From positions 992,001 through 1,056,000 of the forward strand of contig NZ_WQRF01000001.1 of NCBI RefSeq assembly GCF_009758415.1: DNA of 64,000 nt. Reading direction: 5' to 3'. Positions within the stretch are counted from its first letter, which is position 1, and every line of letters starts with the position of its first letter. The stretch comes from Devosia marina (GTDB lineage: Bacteria; Pseudomonadota; Alphaproteobacteria; Rhizobiales; Devosiaceae). The notes below the pieces were generated by a model. It did no database searches. It was not told the DNA's origin and worked only from the letters and a program-made list of their open reading frames with translations. The position numbers and the translations under genes are program-made. This document shows positions 29,778-48,107 of the stretch, in pieces.

Positions 29778-30473
29778 TTACTTAGCATCTCCCGAAGCTG
29801 CAGCCTCGAACGAGCCAGGGAAGGCAGCGTTCGCGGGAGCCGGCTTCTTGACGGCGTCCTTGATCATAATCCAGGCACCCTTGGAGCCTGGCACCGAACC
29901 CTGGATCATGATCAGGCCACGCTCCACGTCGGTCTTGACGACCTTGACGTTCTGCGTGGTGATGCGACGATCGCCCATATGGCCCGGCATCTTCTTGTTC
30001 TTGAAGGTCTTGCCCGGGTCCTGACGGCCACCGGTCGAACCGATCGAGCGGTGCGACACGGACACACCGTGCGAGGCACGCAGGCCACCGAAGTTCCAGC
30101 GCTTCATACCGCCGGCAAAGCCCTTACCGATGGAGGTGCCGGTCACGTCAACCAGCTGGCCTTCGGAAAAGTGGTCAGCCTTCAGGGTCGCGCCAACCTC
30201 GATCAGGTTGTCGGCGTCAACGCGGAACTCGGCGACATGGCGCTTGGGTTCCACCTTGGCAACGGCATACTGGCCGCGCTCAGCCTTGGAGACATTCTTG
30301 GGCTTGGCCTGGCCAGCACCCAGTTGCAGGGCGACATAGCCGTCCTTTTCGACGGTCCGCTGGCCTACCACCTGGCAGTTCTGCAAACCCAACACCGTCA
30401 CGGGGACGTGGTTACCGTCCTCGGTGAAGATGCGGGTCATGCCCAGCTTCTGTGCGATCAATCCAGAACGCAT
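29778..30473 (-). CDS. rplC: 50S ribosomal protein L3
   Basis: A 231-residue protein with [20 protein letters not shown] at the start and [20 protein letters not shown] leading to the conserved [20 protein letters not shown] loop near the peptidyl-transferase centre. The tail after residue 205 is alanine-rich. It follows rpsJ by 81 bases. Confidence 0.98.
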   Translation of the reverse strand: MRSGLIAQKLGMTRIFTEDGNHVPVTVLGLQNCQVVGQRTVEKDGYVALQLGAGQAKPKNVSKAERGQYAVAKVEPKRHVAEFRVDADNLIEVGATLKADHFSEGQLVDVTGTSIGKGFAGGMKRWNFGGLRASHGVSVSHRSIGSTGGRQDPGKTFKNKKMPGHMGDRRITTQNVKVVKTDVERGLIMIQGSVPGSKGAWIMIKDAVKKPAPANAAFPGSFEAAASGDAK

Positions 30474-30554
30474 CGGTTTTTACCTTCTTGTTGGCGCTCT
30501 GCCGGGTCATGTTTTCAGAGGACCCATTTAGCGGCAGGCGCGGAAACTCTTGTT

Positions 30555-30863
30555 TTAGAGCTTGATTTCGACGTCGACACCGGCGGCGAGATCGAGCTTC
30601 ATCAATGCATCGACCGTCTGGGGAGTCGGGTCCACAATGTCCAGGAGACGTTTGTGGGTCCGGATCTCGAACTGCTCACGCGCCTTCTTATCGATATGGG
30701 GCGAGCGGTTCACGGTGAACTTGTCGATGCGGGTCGGCAGCGGGATCGGACCGCGAACCTGTGCACCCGTGCGCTTGGCGGTATTGACGATTTCGCGGGT
30801 CGAGGTGTCGAGCACGCGGTGGTCAAACGCCTTGAGGCGGATGCGGATATTCTGACCGTTCAT
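30555..30863 (-). CDS. rpsJ: 30S ribosomal protein S10 (NusE)
   Basis: A 102-residue protein starting [19 protein letters not shown], with [20 protein letters not shown] and [18 protein letters not shown]. It sits in the 30S head and, as NusE, links NusG to ribosomes. I chose ATG 30863, with AGGA eight bases upstream; an in-frame GTG at 30869 is too close to that site. It is the first gene of the S10 operon. Confidence 0.98.
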   Translation of the reverse strand: MNGQNIRIRLKAFDHRVLDTSTREIVNTAKRTGAQVRGPIPLPTRIDKFTVNRSPHIDKKAREQFEIRTHKRLLDIVDPTPQTVDALMKLDLAAGVDVEIKL

Positions 30864-30880
30864 CTTCACAATCCTGACAT

Positions 30881-30915
30881 AAAAGGTTCGCGGCGCGCGA
30901 GTCTCGCGCGCCGCG
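30881..30915 (-). terminator. Strong hairpin between tuf and rpsJ
   Basis: A perfect 12-bp GC stem with a 3-base loop (30889-30900 with 30904-30915). On the minus strand it is followed by AACC and TTTT (30881-30884). It lies 17 bases past the tuf stop and just before the rpsJ ribosome site, so it may be a leaky terminator or an mRNA cleavage or stability element. Confidence 0.6.
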
Positions 30916-30931
30916 ACTGTCTCAAAGAGGC

Positions 30932-32122
30932 TTACTTCAGGATCTTCGCGACGACGCCGGCGCCGACGGTGCGGCCACCTTCACGGATAGCGAAGCGGAG
31001 CTTCTCTTCCATGGCGATCGGAACGATGAGCTGAACATTCATGTTGATGTTGTCGCCCGGCATCACCATTTCGGTGCCTTCCGGCAGCGTCACGATGCCG
31101 GTCACGTCGGTGGTGCGGAAGTAGAACTGCGGACGGTAGTTGCCGAAGAACGGAGTGTGACGGCCGCCTTCTTCCTTGGTGAGGATATAGGCCTCAGCAA
31201 CGAAGTCGGTGTGCGGGGTCACGGAACCGGGCTTGCAGAGCACCTGGCCACGTTCCACCTGGGTGCGGTCAACACCGCGGATCAGGGCGCCGATGTTGTC
31301 GCCAGCTTCACCCGAGTCGAGCAGCTTGCGGAACATTTCCACACCGGTAACGGTGGTCTTCTGGGTGGCCTTGATGCCGACGATTTCGACTTCTTCACCA
31401 ACCTTGACGATGCCGCGTTCAACGCGACCGGTCACCACGGTACCACGACCCGAGATCGAGAACACGTCTTCGATCGGCATCAGGAACGGCTGGTCAACCG
31501 GACGCTCCGGCTGCGGGATGTAGGAGTCGACGGCAGCCATCAGCTCGAGAACGGCGTCGTGGCCAAGCTTCGGATCCGAGTTTTCCAGAGCAGCAAGAGC
31601 CGAGCCCTTGATGATCGGAATATCGTCGCCGGGGAACTCGTACGAGCTCAGGAGTTCGCGCACTTCGAGCTCAACGAGCTCGAGCAGTTCCGGATCGTCG
31701 ACCATGTCGCACTTGTTCAGGAACACGACCAGAGCCGGAACGCCAACCTGACGGGCGAGCAGGATGTGCTCACGGGTCTGGGGCATCGGGCCGTCAGCAG
31801 CGGACACGACCAGGATTGCGCCGTCCATCTGGGCGGCACCGGTGATCATGTTCTTCACATAGTCGGCGTGGCCCGGGCAATCGACGTGAGCATAGTGACG
31901 ATTCTGCGTCTCGTACTCGACGTGTGCGGTGTTGATGGTGATACCGCGTGCCTTCTCTTCTGGCGCAGCATCAATCTGCGAGTAATCCCGGAAGGTCGCA
32001 CCGCCGGTTTCAGCCAGGACCTTGGTGATCGCTGCGGTCAGCGAGGTCTTGCCATGGTCAACGTGACCGATGGTGCCGATGTTGCAGTGCGGCTTGTTGC
32101 GGGAGAACTTTTCCTTCGCCAT
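30932..32122 (-). CDS. tuf: Elongation factor Tu
   Basis: A 396-residue GTPase that delivers aminoacyl-tRNA to the ribosome. G motifs are GHVDHGKTS near residue 19, DCPGHADYV near 82 and NKCDMV near 137; the beta-barrel domains 2 and 3 follow, with [13 protein letters not shown] and the ending [16 protein letters not shown]. Only one copy is seen in this window. It is 68 bases after fusA in the str operon. Confidence 0.99.
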   Translation of the reverse strand: MAKEKFSRNKPHCNIGTIGHVDHGKTSLTAAITKVLAETGGATFRDYSQIDAAPEEKARGITINTAHVEYETQNRHYAHVDCPGHADYVKNMITGAAQMDGAILVVSAADGPMPQTREHILLARQVGVPALVVFLNKCDMVDDPELLELVELEVRELLSSYEFPGDDIPIIKGSALAALENSDPKLGHDAVLELMAAVDSYIPQPERPVDQPFLMPIEDVFSISGRGTVVTGRVERGIVKVGEEVEIVGIKATQKTTVTGVEMFRKLLDSGEAGDNIGALIRGVDRTQVERGQVLCKPGSVTPHTDFVAEAYILTKEEGGRHTPFFGNYRPQFYFRTTDVTGIVTLPEGTEMVMPGDNINMNVQLIVPIAMEEKLRFAIREGGRTVGAGVVAKILK

Positions 32123-32190
32123 CGCTTTTCTCCAAATTCGTCAGCGCAATCGCCGACATTCAGTTGAGTTTTTAGTAGCTTGCGCTGTTT

Positions 32191-34281
32191 TTAGGCGTAT
32201 TTGGCCTGGACTTCGTCGGCGACTGCCTGCGGGACCTGCTCGTAGTGATCGAAAACCATCGAATACTGAGCACGGCCCTGGCTCATGGACCGGAGCGAAT
32301 TCACGTAACCAAACATGTTGGCAAGCGGCACAAATGCATTCACGACCTGGATCACACCACGGCTTTCAGTGCCCTGGATCTGCCCACGACGGGAATTCAA
32401 ATCACCGATGACGTCGCCCATGTACTCATCTGGCGTCGTAACTTCAACCTTCATGATCGGCTCGAGAATCTTCGGACCGGCTTCACGCATTGCTTCACGG
32501 AAACCCGCGCGCGCTGCGATTTCGAATGCCAGCACCGAGGAGTCCACATCGTGGTATGCACCGTCGGTCAGCGTGACCTTGATGTCCACGACCGGGAAGC
32601 CGATCAGCGGGCCTGCGCCCATGACCGATTCCAGGCCCTTCTGAACGCCCGGGACGTATTCCCTCGGCACTGCGCCACCAACGATGGCGTTGACGAATTC
32701 AAGACCCTTGCCAACTTCACCCGGCTCGACCTCGAGCTTGATACGGGCGAACTGACCCGAACCACCCGACTGCTTCTTGTGGGTGTAGTCCTTGATGGTC
32801 TTCTTCGTGATGGTCTCACGATAGGCAACCTGCGGCTGGCCGATATTGGCCTCGACCTTGAACTCGCGCTTCATGCGATCCACGAGAATGTCGAGGTGCA
32901 GCTCGCCCATGCCCGAGATGATGGTCTGGCCCGATTCCTCGTCGGTCTTGACGCGGAAGGTCGGATCCTCGGCAGCCAGGCGGTTGAGCGCCAGGCCCAT
33001 CTTTTCCTGGTCGGCCTTCGACTTCGGCTCAACCGAAATGTCGATAACCGGATCCGGGAAGATCATGCGCTCCAGGATAACCTGCGAGCTCGACGGGCAG
33101 AGGGTATCACCAGTGGTGGTGTCCTTCAGGCCCACGATGGCAACGATGTCGCCAGCGAAAGCTTCGCTGATCTGCTCGCGGCTGTTCGAGTGCATCTGGA
33201 ACATGCGGCCAACGCGCTCGCGCTTGCCTTTCACGGTGTTTTCCAGTTGGGCACCCTGCTCGAGCTTGCCCGAGTAGATACGGCAGAAGGTCAGCGAGCC
33301 CATGTGCGGGTCGTTGGCAATCTTGAAGGCCAGCATCGAAAGCGGCTCGCTGTCGTCTGCGTGACGCTCGATCGGCTCTTCGGTCTTGGCATCGATGCCC
33401 TTGATGGCCGGAACGTCGGTCGGGGCCGGCAGGAAGTCGATAACGCCGTCGAGCAGAGGCTGAACACCCTTGTTCTTGAAGGCGGAGCCAGCAAAGATCA
33501 GGAAGAACTTCGTGTCGCAGACGCCCTGGCGCAGCAGACGACGAATGGTGTCGTTGCTCGGCATTTCGCCTTCGAGATAGGCTTCCATCGCAGCATCGTC
33601 GAGTTCGACGGCGGCTTCGATCATGGCTTCGCGGTACTTCTCGGCCTTTTCCTTGAGGTCGGCCGGGATTTCCACGATATCCCACTGCGCGCCAAGCTCT
33701 TCATTGCGCCAGACCAGAGCGTTCATCTCGATCAGATCGACGACGCCCTTGAAGTCATTCTCGGCACCGATCGGGAGCTGTACCGGAACGCCCTTGGCGC
33801 CCAGACGCGTACCGACCATGTCGACGCAGCGGTAGAAGTCAGCACCGATCTTGTCCATCTTGTTGACGAAGATCAGACGCGGCACGTGATACTTGTCGGC
33901 CTGGCGCCAGACGGTTTCGGTCTGGGGCTCAACACCGGCATTGGCATCGAGCAGCGCAACGGCACCGTCGAGCACGCGCAGCGAACGTTCAACTTCAATG
34001 GTGAAGTCCACGTGGCCCGGAGTGTCGATGATGTTGAAGCGGTGCATGGTGCCATTACGATCCTTCCAGAAGGTCGTGGTGGCAGCAGACGTGATGGTGA
34101 TACCGCGTTCCTGCTCCTGCTCCATCCAGTCCATGGTCGCGGCGCCGTCATGGACTTCGCCGATCTTATGGGACTTGCCGGTGTAGTAGAGGATGCGTTC
34201 GGTCGTCGTCGTCTTGCCAGCATCGATGTGCGCCATGATGCCGAAGTTACGATACAGATTAATCGGGTATTCGCGTGCCAT
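32191..34281 (-). CDS. fusA: Elongation factor G
   Basis: A 696-residue translocation GTPase. The P loop is in [19 protein letters not shown] near residue 18, then DTPGHVDFT near 90 and [13 protein letters not shown] near 140. Domain IV ends with [17 protein letters not shown] and domain V with [19 protein letters not shown]. The fusidic-acid-relevant region appears normal. It lies 12 bases after rpsG. Confidence 0.99.
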   Translation of the reverse strand: MAREYPINLYRNFGIMAHIDAGKTTTTERILYYTGKSHKIGEVHDGAATMDWMEQEQERGITITSAATTTFWKDRNGTMHRFNIIDTPGHVDFTIEVERSLRVLDGAVALLDANAGVEPQTETVWRQADKYHVPRLIFVNKMDKIGADFYRCVDMVGTRLGAKGVPVQLPIGAENDFKGVVDLIEMNALVWRNEELGAQWDIVEIPADLKEKAEKYREAMIEAAVELDDAAMEAYLEGEMPSNDTIRRLLRQGVCDTKFFLIFAGSAFKNKGVQPLLDGVIDFLPAPTDVPAIKGIDAKTEEPIERHADDSEPLSMLAFKIANDPHMGSLTFCRIYSGKLEQGAQLENTVKGKRERVGRMFQMHSNSREQISEAFAGDIVAIVGLKDTTTGDTLCPSSSQVILERMIFPDPVIDISVEPKSKADQEKMGLALNRLAAEDPTFRVKTDEESGQTIISGMGELHLDILVDRMKREFKVEANIGQPQVAYRETITKKTIKDYTHKKQSGGSGQFARIKLEVEPGEVGKGLEFVNAIVGGAVPREYVPGVQKGLESVMGAGPLIGFPVVDIKVTLTDGAYHDVDSSVLAFEIAARAGFREAMREAGPKILEPIMKVEVTTPDEYMGDVIGDLNSRRGQIQGTESRGVIQVVNAFVPLANMFGYVNSLRSMSQGRAQYSMVFDHYEQVPQAVADEVQAKYA

Positions 34282-34293
34282 GGGGCGCTCCTA

Positions 34294-34764
34294 CTACCAG
34301 CGGTAGTGCGAGAATGCACGGTTGGCATCAGCCATACGGTGCGTGTCTTCGCGCTTCTTGACGGCCTGGCCGCGACCGTTCATCGCGTCCATGAGCTCAC
34401 CGGACAGACGCTCGCGCATGGTGTTCTCACCGCGCTTGCGAGCGCTATCGATCAGCCAGCGAATGGCCAGGGCCTGCTGACGATCGGTACGGACTTCAAC
34501 CGGAACCTGGTAGGTTGCACCACCAACGCGGCGCGACCGTACTTCGACGGCCGGACGGATATTGTCCAGGGCGCCGTGGAACACGGTGATCGGATCCTGC
34601 TTGGTCTTGGCTTCGACGATATCGAAAGCGCCATAGACAATGGATTCGGCTGCAGACTTCTTGCCGTCCTTCATGAGCGAATTCATGAACTTGGAAACGA
34701 CCAGATCGCCGAACTTGGGATCAGGAATAACTTCACGCTTTTCGGCGCGGTGACGACGGGACAT
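34294..34764 (-). CDS. rpsG: 30S ribosomal protein S7
   Basis: A 156-residue protein with [20 protein letters not shown] at its start, [20 protein letters not shown] in the middle, and the [20 protein letters not shown] ending. It nucleates assembly of the 30S head. It follows rpsL by 14 bases. Confidence 0.98.
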   Translation of the reverse strand: MSRRHRAEKREVIPDPKFGDLVVSKFMNSLMKDGKKSAAESIVYGAFDIVEAKTKQDPITVFHGALDNIRPAVEVRSRRVGGATYQVPVEVRTDRQQALAIRWLIDSARKRGENTMRERLSGELMDAMNGRGQAVKKREDTHRMADANRAFSHYRW

Positions 34765-34778
34765 CGCTCAATATCTCC

Positions 34779-35150
34779 TTACTTCGGACGCTTCGCGCCA
34801 TACTTGGACCGGCGCTGCTTGCGGTCCTTCACGCTCTGCGTGTCCAGGACACCGCGGAGCACGTGATAGCGAACGCCCGGCAGATCGCGCACGCGACCGC
34901 CGCGGATGAGCACCACGGAGTGCTCCTGCAGATTGTGACCTTCGCCCGGGATGTACGAAATCACTTCGCGCTGATTGGTCAGGCGAACCTTGGCAACCTT
35001 GCGCAGAGCCGAGTTCGGCTTCTTAGGGGTCGTGGTGTACACACGGGAGCAAACACCGCGCTTCTGCGGATTGGCTTCCATGGCCGGAACTTTGTTCCGC
35101 TTTGGCTTGCTGGCGCGTGGCTTGCGGATCAGCTGATTAATGGTGGGCAT
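34779..35150 (-). CDS. rpsL: 30S ribosomal protein S12
   Basis: A 123-residue decoding-centre protein. The streptomycin-sensitive loop [17 protein letters not shown] carries the wild-type lysine, and [11 protein letters not shown] contains the aspartate that RimO (1-638) methylthiolates. I chose ATG 35150 ([12 protein letters not shown]); an open frame from 35216 would add 22 residues unlike S12. It is first in the rpsL-rpsG-fusA-tuf operon, with a long leader of about 295 bases. Confidence 0.98.
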   Translation of the reverse strand: MPTINQLIRKPRASKPKRNKVPAMEANPQKRGVCSRVYTTTPKKPNSALRKVAKVRLTNQREVISYIPGEGHNLQEHSVVLIRGGRVRDLPGVRYHVLRGVLDTQSVKDRKQRRSKYGAKRPK

Positions 35151-35452
35151 TGCGCTCTTTCCATCGTCCAAAATTCGAAGCCCATCACGCGTGAAAGGCT
35201 CCAGTACTAAATTCACGCCCCTTGGGACGCGCAGTGCGGTCTACACAAGCAAACCAAAGCGGCGCATGCCCGAAACCGTGAAGGATTCGGCAGCGCCCCA
35301 ATTGCAGCGGACCACCCGCCTTTCGGCAGCAGTCATGCGCACAAGGATTTGCTTCGTCTAACTACCCGACAGTGTGTTTGATTGCCCTGGATTCCCGCTC
35401 AAGATGGCAGGGACCCGGTGTGGCAACCACGACCGACCGCTAAGGTAGGCGC

Positions 35453-35481
35453 TGTTTAGAACCGAAGACTCGCCCCGTCAA
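35453..35481 (-). promoter_or_regulatory. Sigma-70 promoter of the rpsL (str) operon
   Basis: On the minus strand TTGACG (35476-35481) and TAAACA (35453-35458) are spaced by exactly 17 bases. The start near 35446 leaves a leader of about 295 bases before rpsL. I see no other gene or clear structure in 35151-35452. Confidence 0.65.
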
Positions 35482-35687
35482 GGATTCTTTCGTGAAAAAA
35501 CCGAAGGTGAGCCTTGCGTTTCAGGCAGATTGGCCCTTTTCGCATGCAACAGGAACTGGACGGATTGCCGAAAAATGGTTCGGCTGACGACTCGAGTCCC
35601 GCTCCGCGCCGCCGCGAACGCGATCCCCCTGCCCTTGCGCGTGATCCTTGCCTTGCTTAGATCAGATGCCACCCGACGGAGCGCCCT

Positions 35688-36782
35688 TTGAGCGAACAGA
35701 CCCTGCTTGCCGCCCTGAAACTGGATATCGTGGTGATCGGCGCCGGGCAAGCTGGGCTCAGCGCCGCGCACCATCTGCGCAAGCTCGGGTTCGAGCCGGA
35801 GAAGGATTTCCTGGTTCTCGACCGGGCCCCGCAACCGGGAGGCGCCTGGCAGTACCGTTGGCCCTCACTCACCCTGAGCACAGTCAATCGCGTCCACGAC
35901 CTTCCCGGTCTTGCTTTCGGGGAATTTGCAGGCGGAGACGATACGGTCAAGGCCTCGGTTGCGGTACCGCATTACTTCGCCGCCTATGAGACCCATTTCG
36001 ATCTTCGGGTTCTGCGCCCAGCGACAGTGAAGGTGGTGTGTGATCGTGGCGAGCGGCTACGCGTCGAATCTGACCGCGGGTTGCTTTCCGCGCGCGGGAT
36101 CATCAATGCCACCGGCACCTGGGAGAACCCCTATGTTCCAGAGTATCCTGGCGCTGACACCTTCAAGGGACAGACTCTTCACACCAAGGACTTCCGGACG
36201 GCCAGCGACTTTGCCGGGCGCCATGTCCTGATTGTAGGCGGGGGCATCTCCGCCATCCAACTGCTCGACCAGATCTCACAAGTGACCCGGACCAGCTGGG
36301 TGACACGCACAACCCCGCGCTGGCGCGACGGCCCCTTCGATGAAGATGCCGGACGCAAGGCCGTGGCGATGGTCGAGGAGCGTGTGCGCGCCGGCCTGCC
36401 ACCGCGCGCCGTAGTCTCGGTCACCGGGCTACCGGTTACCCCCGCGATCGCGGCCATGCGCAAGCGCGGTGTGCTTGATCGCCAGCCGATGTTTTCCGAG
36501 ATCACGCCGACCGGCGTTCGTTGGCCCGACGGACGCACATTGGATGTCGATGTAATCTTGTGGTGCACCGGGTTCCGCAGCGCCCTTGACCATTTGGCCC
36601 CGTTGCAATTGCGCGAAGAGAGTGGCGGCATCACCATGACCGGGCGCCTTGCTACCCAGGCAGCCAAGGATCCGCGCGTGCATCTGGTCGGTTATGGCCC
36701 TTCCGCCTCGACCATCGGAGCGAACCGGGCCGGCGCGGCAGCCGCCCGCGAACTCACCAGCTTCCTGAACCTGGTCAAATAG
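35688..36782 (+). CDS. FAD/NAD(P)-dependent monooxygenase-like oxidoreductase
   Basis: A 364-residue flavoprotein. The FAD-binding motif is VVIGAGQAGLSAAHHL near residue 16, followed by PGGAWQYRWPSLTLST, which resembles the flavin-containing monooxygenase and CzcO-like family. A second nucleotide-binding site is VLIVGGGISAIQL near residue 183, and ATG-type motif FINATGTWENPYVPEYPG precedes it. The DVILWCTGFRSAL ending is also typical. The start is TTG 35688, with GGAG six bases upstream; no ATG fits. The substrate is unknown. It lies antisense between rpsL and rpoC, and its stop abuts the rpoC terminator. Confidence 0.82.
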   Translation: MSEQTLLAALKLDIVVIGAGQAGLSAAHHLRKLGFEPEKDFLVLDRAPQPGGAWQYRWPSLTLSTVNRVHDLPGLAFGEFAGGDDTVKASVAVPHYFAAYETHFDLRVLRPATVKVVCDRGERLRVESDRGLLSARGIINATGTWENPYVPEYPGADTFKGQTLHTKDFRTASDFAGRHVLIVGGGISAIQLLDQISQVTRTSWVTRTTPRWRDGPFDEDAGRKAVAMVEERVRAGLPPRAVVSVTGLPVTPAIAAMRKRGVLDRQPMFSEITPTGVRWPDGRTLDVDVILWCTGFRSALDHLAPLQLREESGGITMTGRLATQAAKDPRVHLVGYGPSASTIGANRAGAAAARELTSFLNLVK

Positions 36783-36784
36783 CC

Positions 36785-36811
36785 AAAAAGAAAGGGGCCC
36801 GAAGGCCCCTT
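36785..36811 (-). terminator. rpoC terminator with TTCG loop
   Basis: On the minus strand an 8-bp stem (36792-36799 with 36804-36811) closed by a TTCG tetraloop and followed by CTTTTTGG. It lies 25 bases after the rpoC stop and directly before the convergent oxidoreductase stop. Confidence 0.8.
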
Positions 36812-36836
36812 CCTCAATTCTTGCATCGTGGATCCG

Positions 36837-41024
<4,188 letters not shown>

Positions 41025-41100
41025 TTCTCTCCTCTATCCTCCCGGACCGCAGCCAGGCTGCCGGTCCGGTCGGAAGGTGAATGGGGTTGGAAGTGCCGGA

Positions 41101-45240
<4,140 letters not shown>

Positions 45241-45540
45241 GAAAGCTCCTACTTTAAAGCGCTTGTCTCGGAGGCAGATATCCAAAGACCCGACTATCCG
45301 CCGTCGGCGCTCGGGATATATGCCTGGTTAGTCAATTCATCGGGTCTTGGTGGATGGCAAAGAATCCGGCTCACAACCCCATGAGCCAGTTCACAGACAC
45401 GTGATCAGCGACTAAAGCCCCGCACGAGGGACAGCCCACGGCGAGGTCAACAGAGGCTTCAATCTGCCCGCGACATCCAAATTCGTCATATATTTCCGTA
45501 AATTGGGGCCTGGACCCATCCAATCGGCCCAAAGCGAATC
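45241..45540 (-). other. rplL-rpoB intergenic region
   Basis: About 370 bases separate rplL and rpoB. Beyond the paired hairpins at 45541-45589 I see no gene, no convincing promoter (a TTGACT lacks a well-spaced -10) and no further strong structure. Confidence 0.5.
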
Positions 45541-45589
45541 GTTCCGTCAGAAACGGAACAGCGAAATGGCACATAAAGCGCCATTTCGC
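45541..45589 (-). promoter_or_regulatory. Paired hairpins between rplL and rpoB
   Basis: Two adjacent perfect stems: 7 bp (45541-45547 with 45553-45559) and 10 bp (45561-45570 with 45580-45589). In E. coli the same gap holds an attenuator and an RNase III site that lower rpoB relative to rplL; a similar role is inferred here. Confidence 0.55.
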
Positions 45590-45612
45590 AAATTTCAAGG
45601 CAAAAGTCGAAA

Positions 45613-45987
45613 TTACTTGAGTTCGACCTTGGCGCCAGCAGCTTCCAGCTTCTTCTGGATGTCTTCGGCTTCAGCCTTCGACACGCCTTCCTTGACGGCC
45701 TTCGGAGCACCTTCAACCAGGGCCTTGGCTTCGCCCAGGCCGAGGCCGGTGATGCCACGGACTTCCTTGATGACGTTGATCTTGTTGTCGCCAAAGGCGG
45801 CAAGGATAACGTCAAATTCGGTCTTTTCTTCAGCAGCAGCGGCCGGAGCAGCACCACCAGCGGCGGCGACAGCAACCGGAGCGGCGGCGGAAACGCCCCA
45901 CTTTTCTTCAAGCATCTTGGACAGCTCGGAAGCTTCCAGAACGGTCAGGGCCGAGAGATCATCAACGAGTTTGGCGAGATCAGCCAT
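45613..45987 (-). CDS. rplL: 50S ribosomal protein L7/L12
   Basis: A 124-residue stalk protein. The N-terminal dimer region is [19 protein letters not shown], an alanine-rich hinge follows ([15 protein letters not shown]), and the factor-binding C-terminal domain ends [13 protein letters not shown]. Multiple dimers bind the L10 tail. It lies 57 bases after rplJ. Confidence 0.98.
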   Translation of the reverse strand: MADLAKLVDDLSALTVLEASELSKMLEEKWGVSAAAPVAVAAAGGAAPAAAAEEKTEFDVILAAFGDNKINVIKEVRGITGLGLGEAKALVEGAPKAVKEGVSKAEAEDIQKKLEAAGAKVELK

Positions 45988-46044
45988 TTTACACTCTTTT
46001 CAGTTTGAGTTCGGGTTCGAATGTTGAGGTAGTTTGGAACGGCC

Positions 46045-46563
46045 TTACGCCGCTTCGCTCTTTTCGGCGTGAGCCTTGAGAACGCGGGCAATGCCCGCGC
46101 CTGGCTGCACGAGAATGGAAGCGATGTTCGTTGCCGGCTGCTTGACAAGACCTGCGAGCTTGGCACGCAGTTCGTCCAGCGACGGCATGGTTGCCAGCGC
46201 CTTGACGCCATCGGCGTCCAGAGCGGTCGTACCCATGGCACCACCGAGAATGACGAACTTCTGGTTCTTCTCGGCGAAGGCCGCTGCGATCTTGGGTGCA
46301 GCGACAGGATCTTCCGCATAGGCGATGACGGTCGGGCCGGTAAACAGGCCCGAGATATCCGCGACATCGATTTCCTTAAGAGCGAGCTTGGCAAGGCGGT
46401 TCTTTGCGACCTTGACCTTGCCGCCAGCCTTCTTGACCTGCACGCGCAGGTCAGTGAACGCAGCGACGGTCAGGCCGGTATTGTGCGCGACGACGATCGA
46501 TCCAGCACCCGCAAGGGATTCCTGGAGCGAGGCGACGACTTCACGCTTTTCCGCTCTTTCCAA
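46045..46563 (-). CDS. rplJ: 50S ribosomal protein L10 (TTG start)
   Basis: A 172-residue stalk-base protein. It begins at TTG 46563 ([16 protein letters not shown]), where relatives have ATG; GGAG is seven bases upstream, and the frame upstream is unlike L10. The centre has [13 protein letters not shown] and the C-terminal helices, which bind L7/L12, end [12 protein letters not shown]. In other bacteria the L10-(L12)4 complex represses its own mRNA through the leader. Confidence 0.95.
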   Translation of the reverse strand: MERAEKREVVASLQESLAGAGSIVVAHNTGLTVAAFTDLRVQVKKAGGKVKVAKNRLAKLALKEIDVADISGLFTGPTVIAYAEDPVAAPKIAAAFAEKNQKFVILGGAMGTTALDADGVKALATMPSLDELRAKLAGLVKQPATNIASILVQPGAGIARVLKAHAEKSEAA

Positions 46564-46838
46564 AGCTAGTCTCCACAAATAAGCCCCAGGGCGTTTGCCA
46601 AGGGACCATTGCCAATTGCTGCCCCCTGCCGTGTGAGCCGGGGAACAACGGTTAGTGCCTGCCAACCGAGTGCCCGCTTGGGGCAACTGGCTTAGGTTCG
46701 AACCACAACCTCTGGGCCATTCGGCCCGGAATTGGGTCTCACCCCGTCTATTGCTGGCTCCAGAACTGGAATTAACGGCATGACGCCGGCCGGCAGTCTC
46801 GGACAGGACTTAACGCAGCCCCCGAAGGGACGGCGAAA
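46564..46838 (-). promoter_or_regulatory. Leader before rplJ, probable L10-autoregulated region
   Basis: About 300 bases between rplA and rplJ carry no gene. This gap normally holds the L10 leader, an mRNA structure bound by L10-L12. The position and length fit; I did not identify the conserved kink-turn with confidence. Confidence 0.4.
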
Positions 46839-46858
46839 CCGGGCGGCGAACCGCCCGG
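46839..46858 (-). terminator. TTCG-loop hairpin after rplA
   Basis: An 8-bp stem (46839-46846 with 46851-46858) closed by TTCG on the minus strand and followed by TTTCG. It begins 8 bases after the rplA stop and may partly end transcription between rplKA and rplJL. Confidence 0.55.
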
Positions 46859-46866
46859 AATTCGGA

Positions 46867-47559
46867 TTAGACGGCCGTATTCGGCTCGACATGGACGCCC
46901 GGGCCCATGGTGGAGCTCACGGACACCCGCTTGACATAGGTACCCTTGGCCCCAGCCGGCTTGGACTTCTGCACGGCGTCGGTGAACGCCTTGATGTTCT
47001 GCAGCAGTGCATCCTCGGAGAACGACACCTTACCGATACCAGCGTGAATGATACCGGCCTTTTCGACGCGGTATTCCACGGCGCCGCCCTTGGCAGCGCC
47101 TACGGCGCCCTTGACGTCCATGGTCACGGTGCCGACCTTGGGGTTCGGCATCAGGTTGCGCGGGCCCAGGATCTTACCCAGACGGCCAACCAGCGGCATC
47201 ATGTCCGGGGTGGCGATGCAGCGATCGAAATCGATCTTGCCCGACTGGATGGTCTCGAGCAGGTCTTCAGCGCCGACAATGTCAGCACCGGCAGCGGTGG
47301 CTTCGTCGGCCTTGGCGCCACGGGCGAATACGGCGACGCGGACAGTCTTGCCGGTGCCATTGGGCAGGCTCACGACACCACGAACCATCTGGTCGGCGTG
47401 ACGCGGGTCAACACCGAGGTTCATCGCGATCTCGACGGTCTCGTCAAACTTGGCCGAAGCCTTCGACTTCACCATCTTGATGGCATCTTCGAGCGAGTAC
47501 AGCTTGTTGCGATCGATGCCTTCACGGGCAGCGGCGACCTTCTTTGCGATCTTTGCCAT
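46867..47559 (-). CDS. rplA: 50S ribosomal protein L1
   Basis: A 230-residue protein with [20 protein letters not shown], the signature [20 protein letters not shown] and [19 protein letters not shown]. It forms the mobile L1 stalk at the E site and in E. coli represses rplKA translation. It follows rplK by five bases. Confidence 0.98.
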   Translation of the reverse strand: MAKIAKKVAAAREGIDRNKLYSLEDAIKMVKSKASAKFDETVEIAMNLGVDPRHADQMVRGVVSLPNGTGKTVRVAVFARGAKADEATAAGADIVGAEDLLETIQSGKIDFDRCIATPDMMPLVGRLGKILGPRNLMPNPKVGTVTMDVKGAVGAAKGGAVEYRVEKAGIIHAGIGKVSFSEDALLQNIKAFTDAVQKSKPAGAKGTYVKRVSVSSTMGPGVHVEPNTAV

Positions 47560-47564
47560 CTCTA

Positions 47565-47993
47565 TCAGCCCTCGACCTGGATGCCCATCGACCGGGCGGA
47601 ACCGGCGATCATGCTCATTGCGGTTTCAACGTCGTCCGCGTTGAGGTCCTTCATCTTCTTCTCGGCGATGTCACGAAGCTGGGCTTCGGTGATGGTGCCG
47701 ACGCTTTCCTTGCCCGGGAGCTTGGAGCCGGACTTCAGGTTCATCGCCTTCTTGATGAAGTAGGTGACCGGCGGCTGCTTCATCTCAAAGGTGAAGCTCT
47801 TGTCGGCATAAGCGGTGATGATGGTCGGAATCGGCGAGCCCTTTTCGAGCTCCTGCGTGGCCGCATTGAAGGCCTTGCAGAATTCCATGATGTTCAGACC
47901 GCGCTGACCCAGCGCCGGACCGATCGGGGGTGACGGAGTGGCAGAGCCAGCCGGCACCTGGAGCTTGATATAGCCCGTAATCTTCTTAGCCAT
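47565..47993 (-). CDS. rplK: 50S ribosomal protein L11
   Basis: A 142-residue protein with [20 protein letters not shown] and [15 protein letters not shown] at its start, then [20 protein letters not shown] and the C-terminal RNA-binding [12 protein letters not shown]. It binds the GTPase-associated centre, the thiostrepton site. It lies 114 bases after nusG, without a promoter I can identify. Confidence 0.98.
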   Translation of the reverse strand: MAKKITGYIKLQVPAGSATPSPPIGPALGQRGLNIMEFCKAFNAATQELEKGSPIPTIITAYADKSFTFEMKQPPVTYFIKKAMNLKSGSKLPGKESVGTITEAQLRDIAEKKMKDLNADDVETAMSMIAGSARSMGIQVEG

Positions 47994-48107
47994 TTTCTAT
48001 CCTTCTCATGCGCCCCGAAGGGCAGTTGAAGCCGTGGTGCGGTTTCCTGACGCCGGCTAAGCGCCATCCCCTTCCACGGATTTTGCCGGGCGAACCCGAC
48101 AGTCTGG

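Noticed and set aside
32245..34866. An 873-codon open frame opposite fusA and rpsG
   Set aside because: Same reason: a mirror of strongly biased codons in fusA and rpsG, with no ribosome site or family features.
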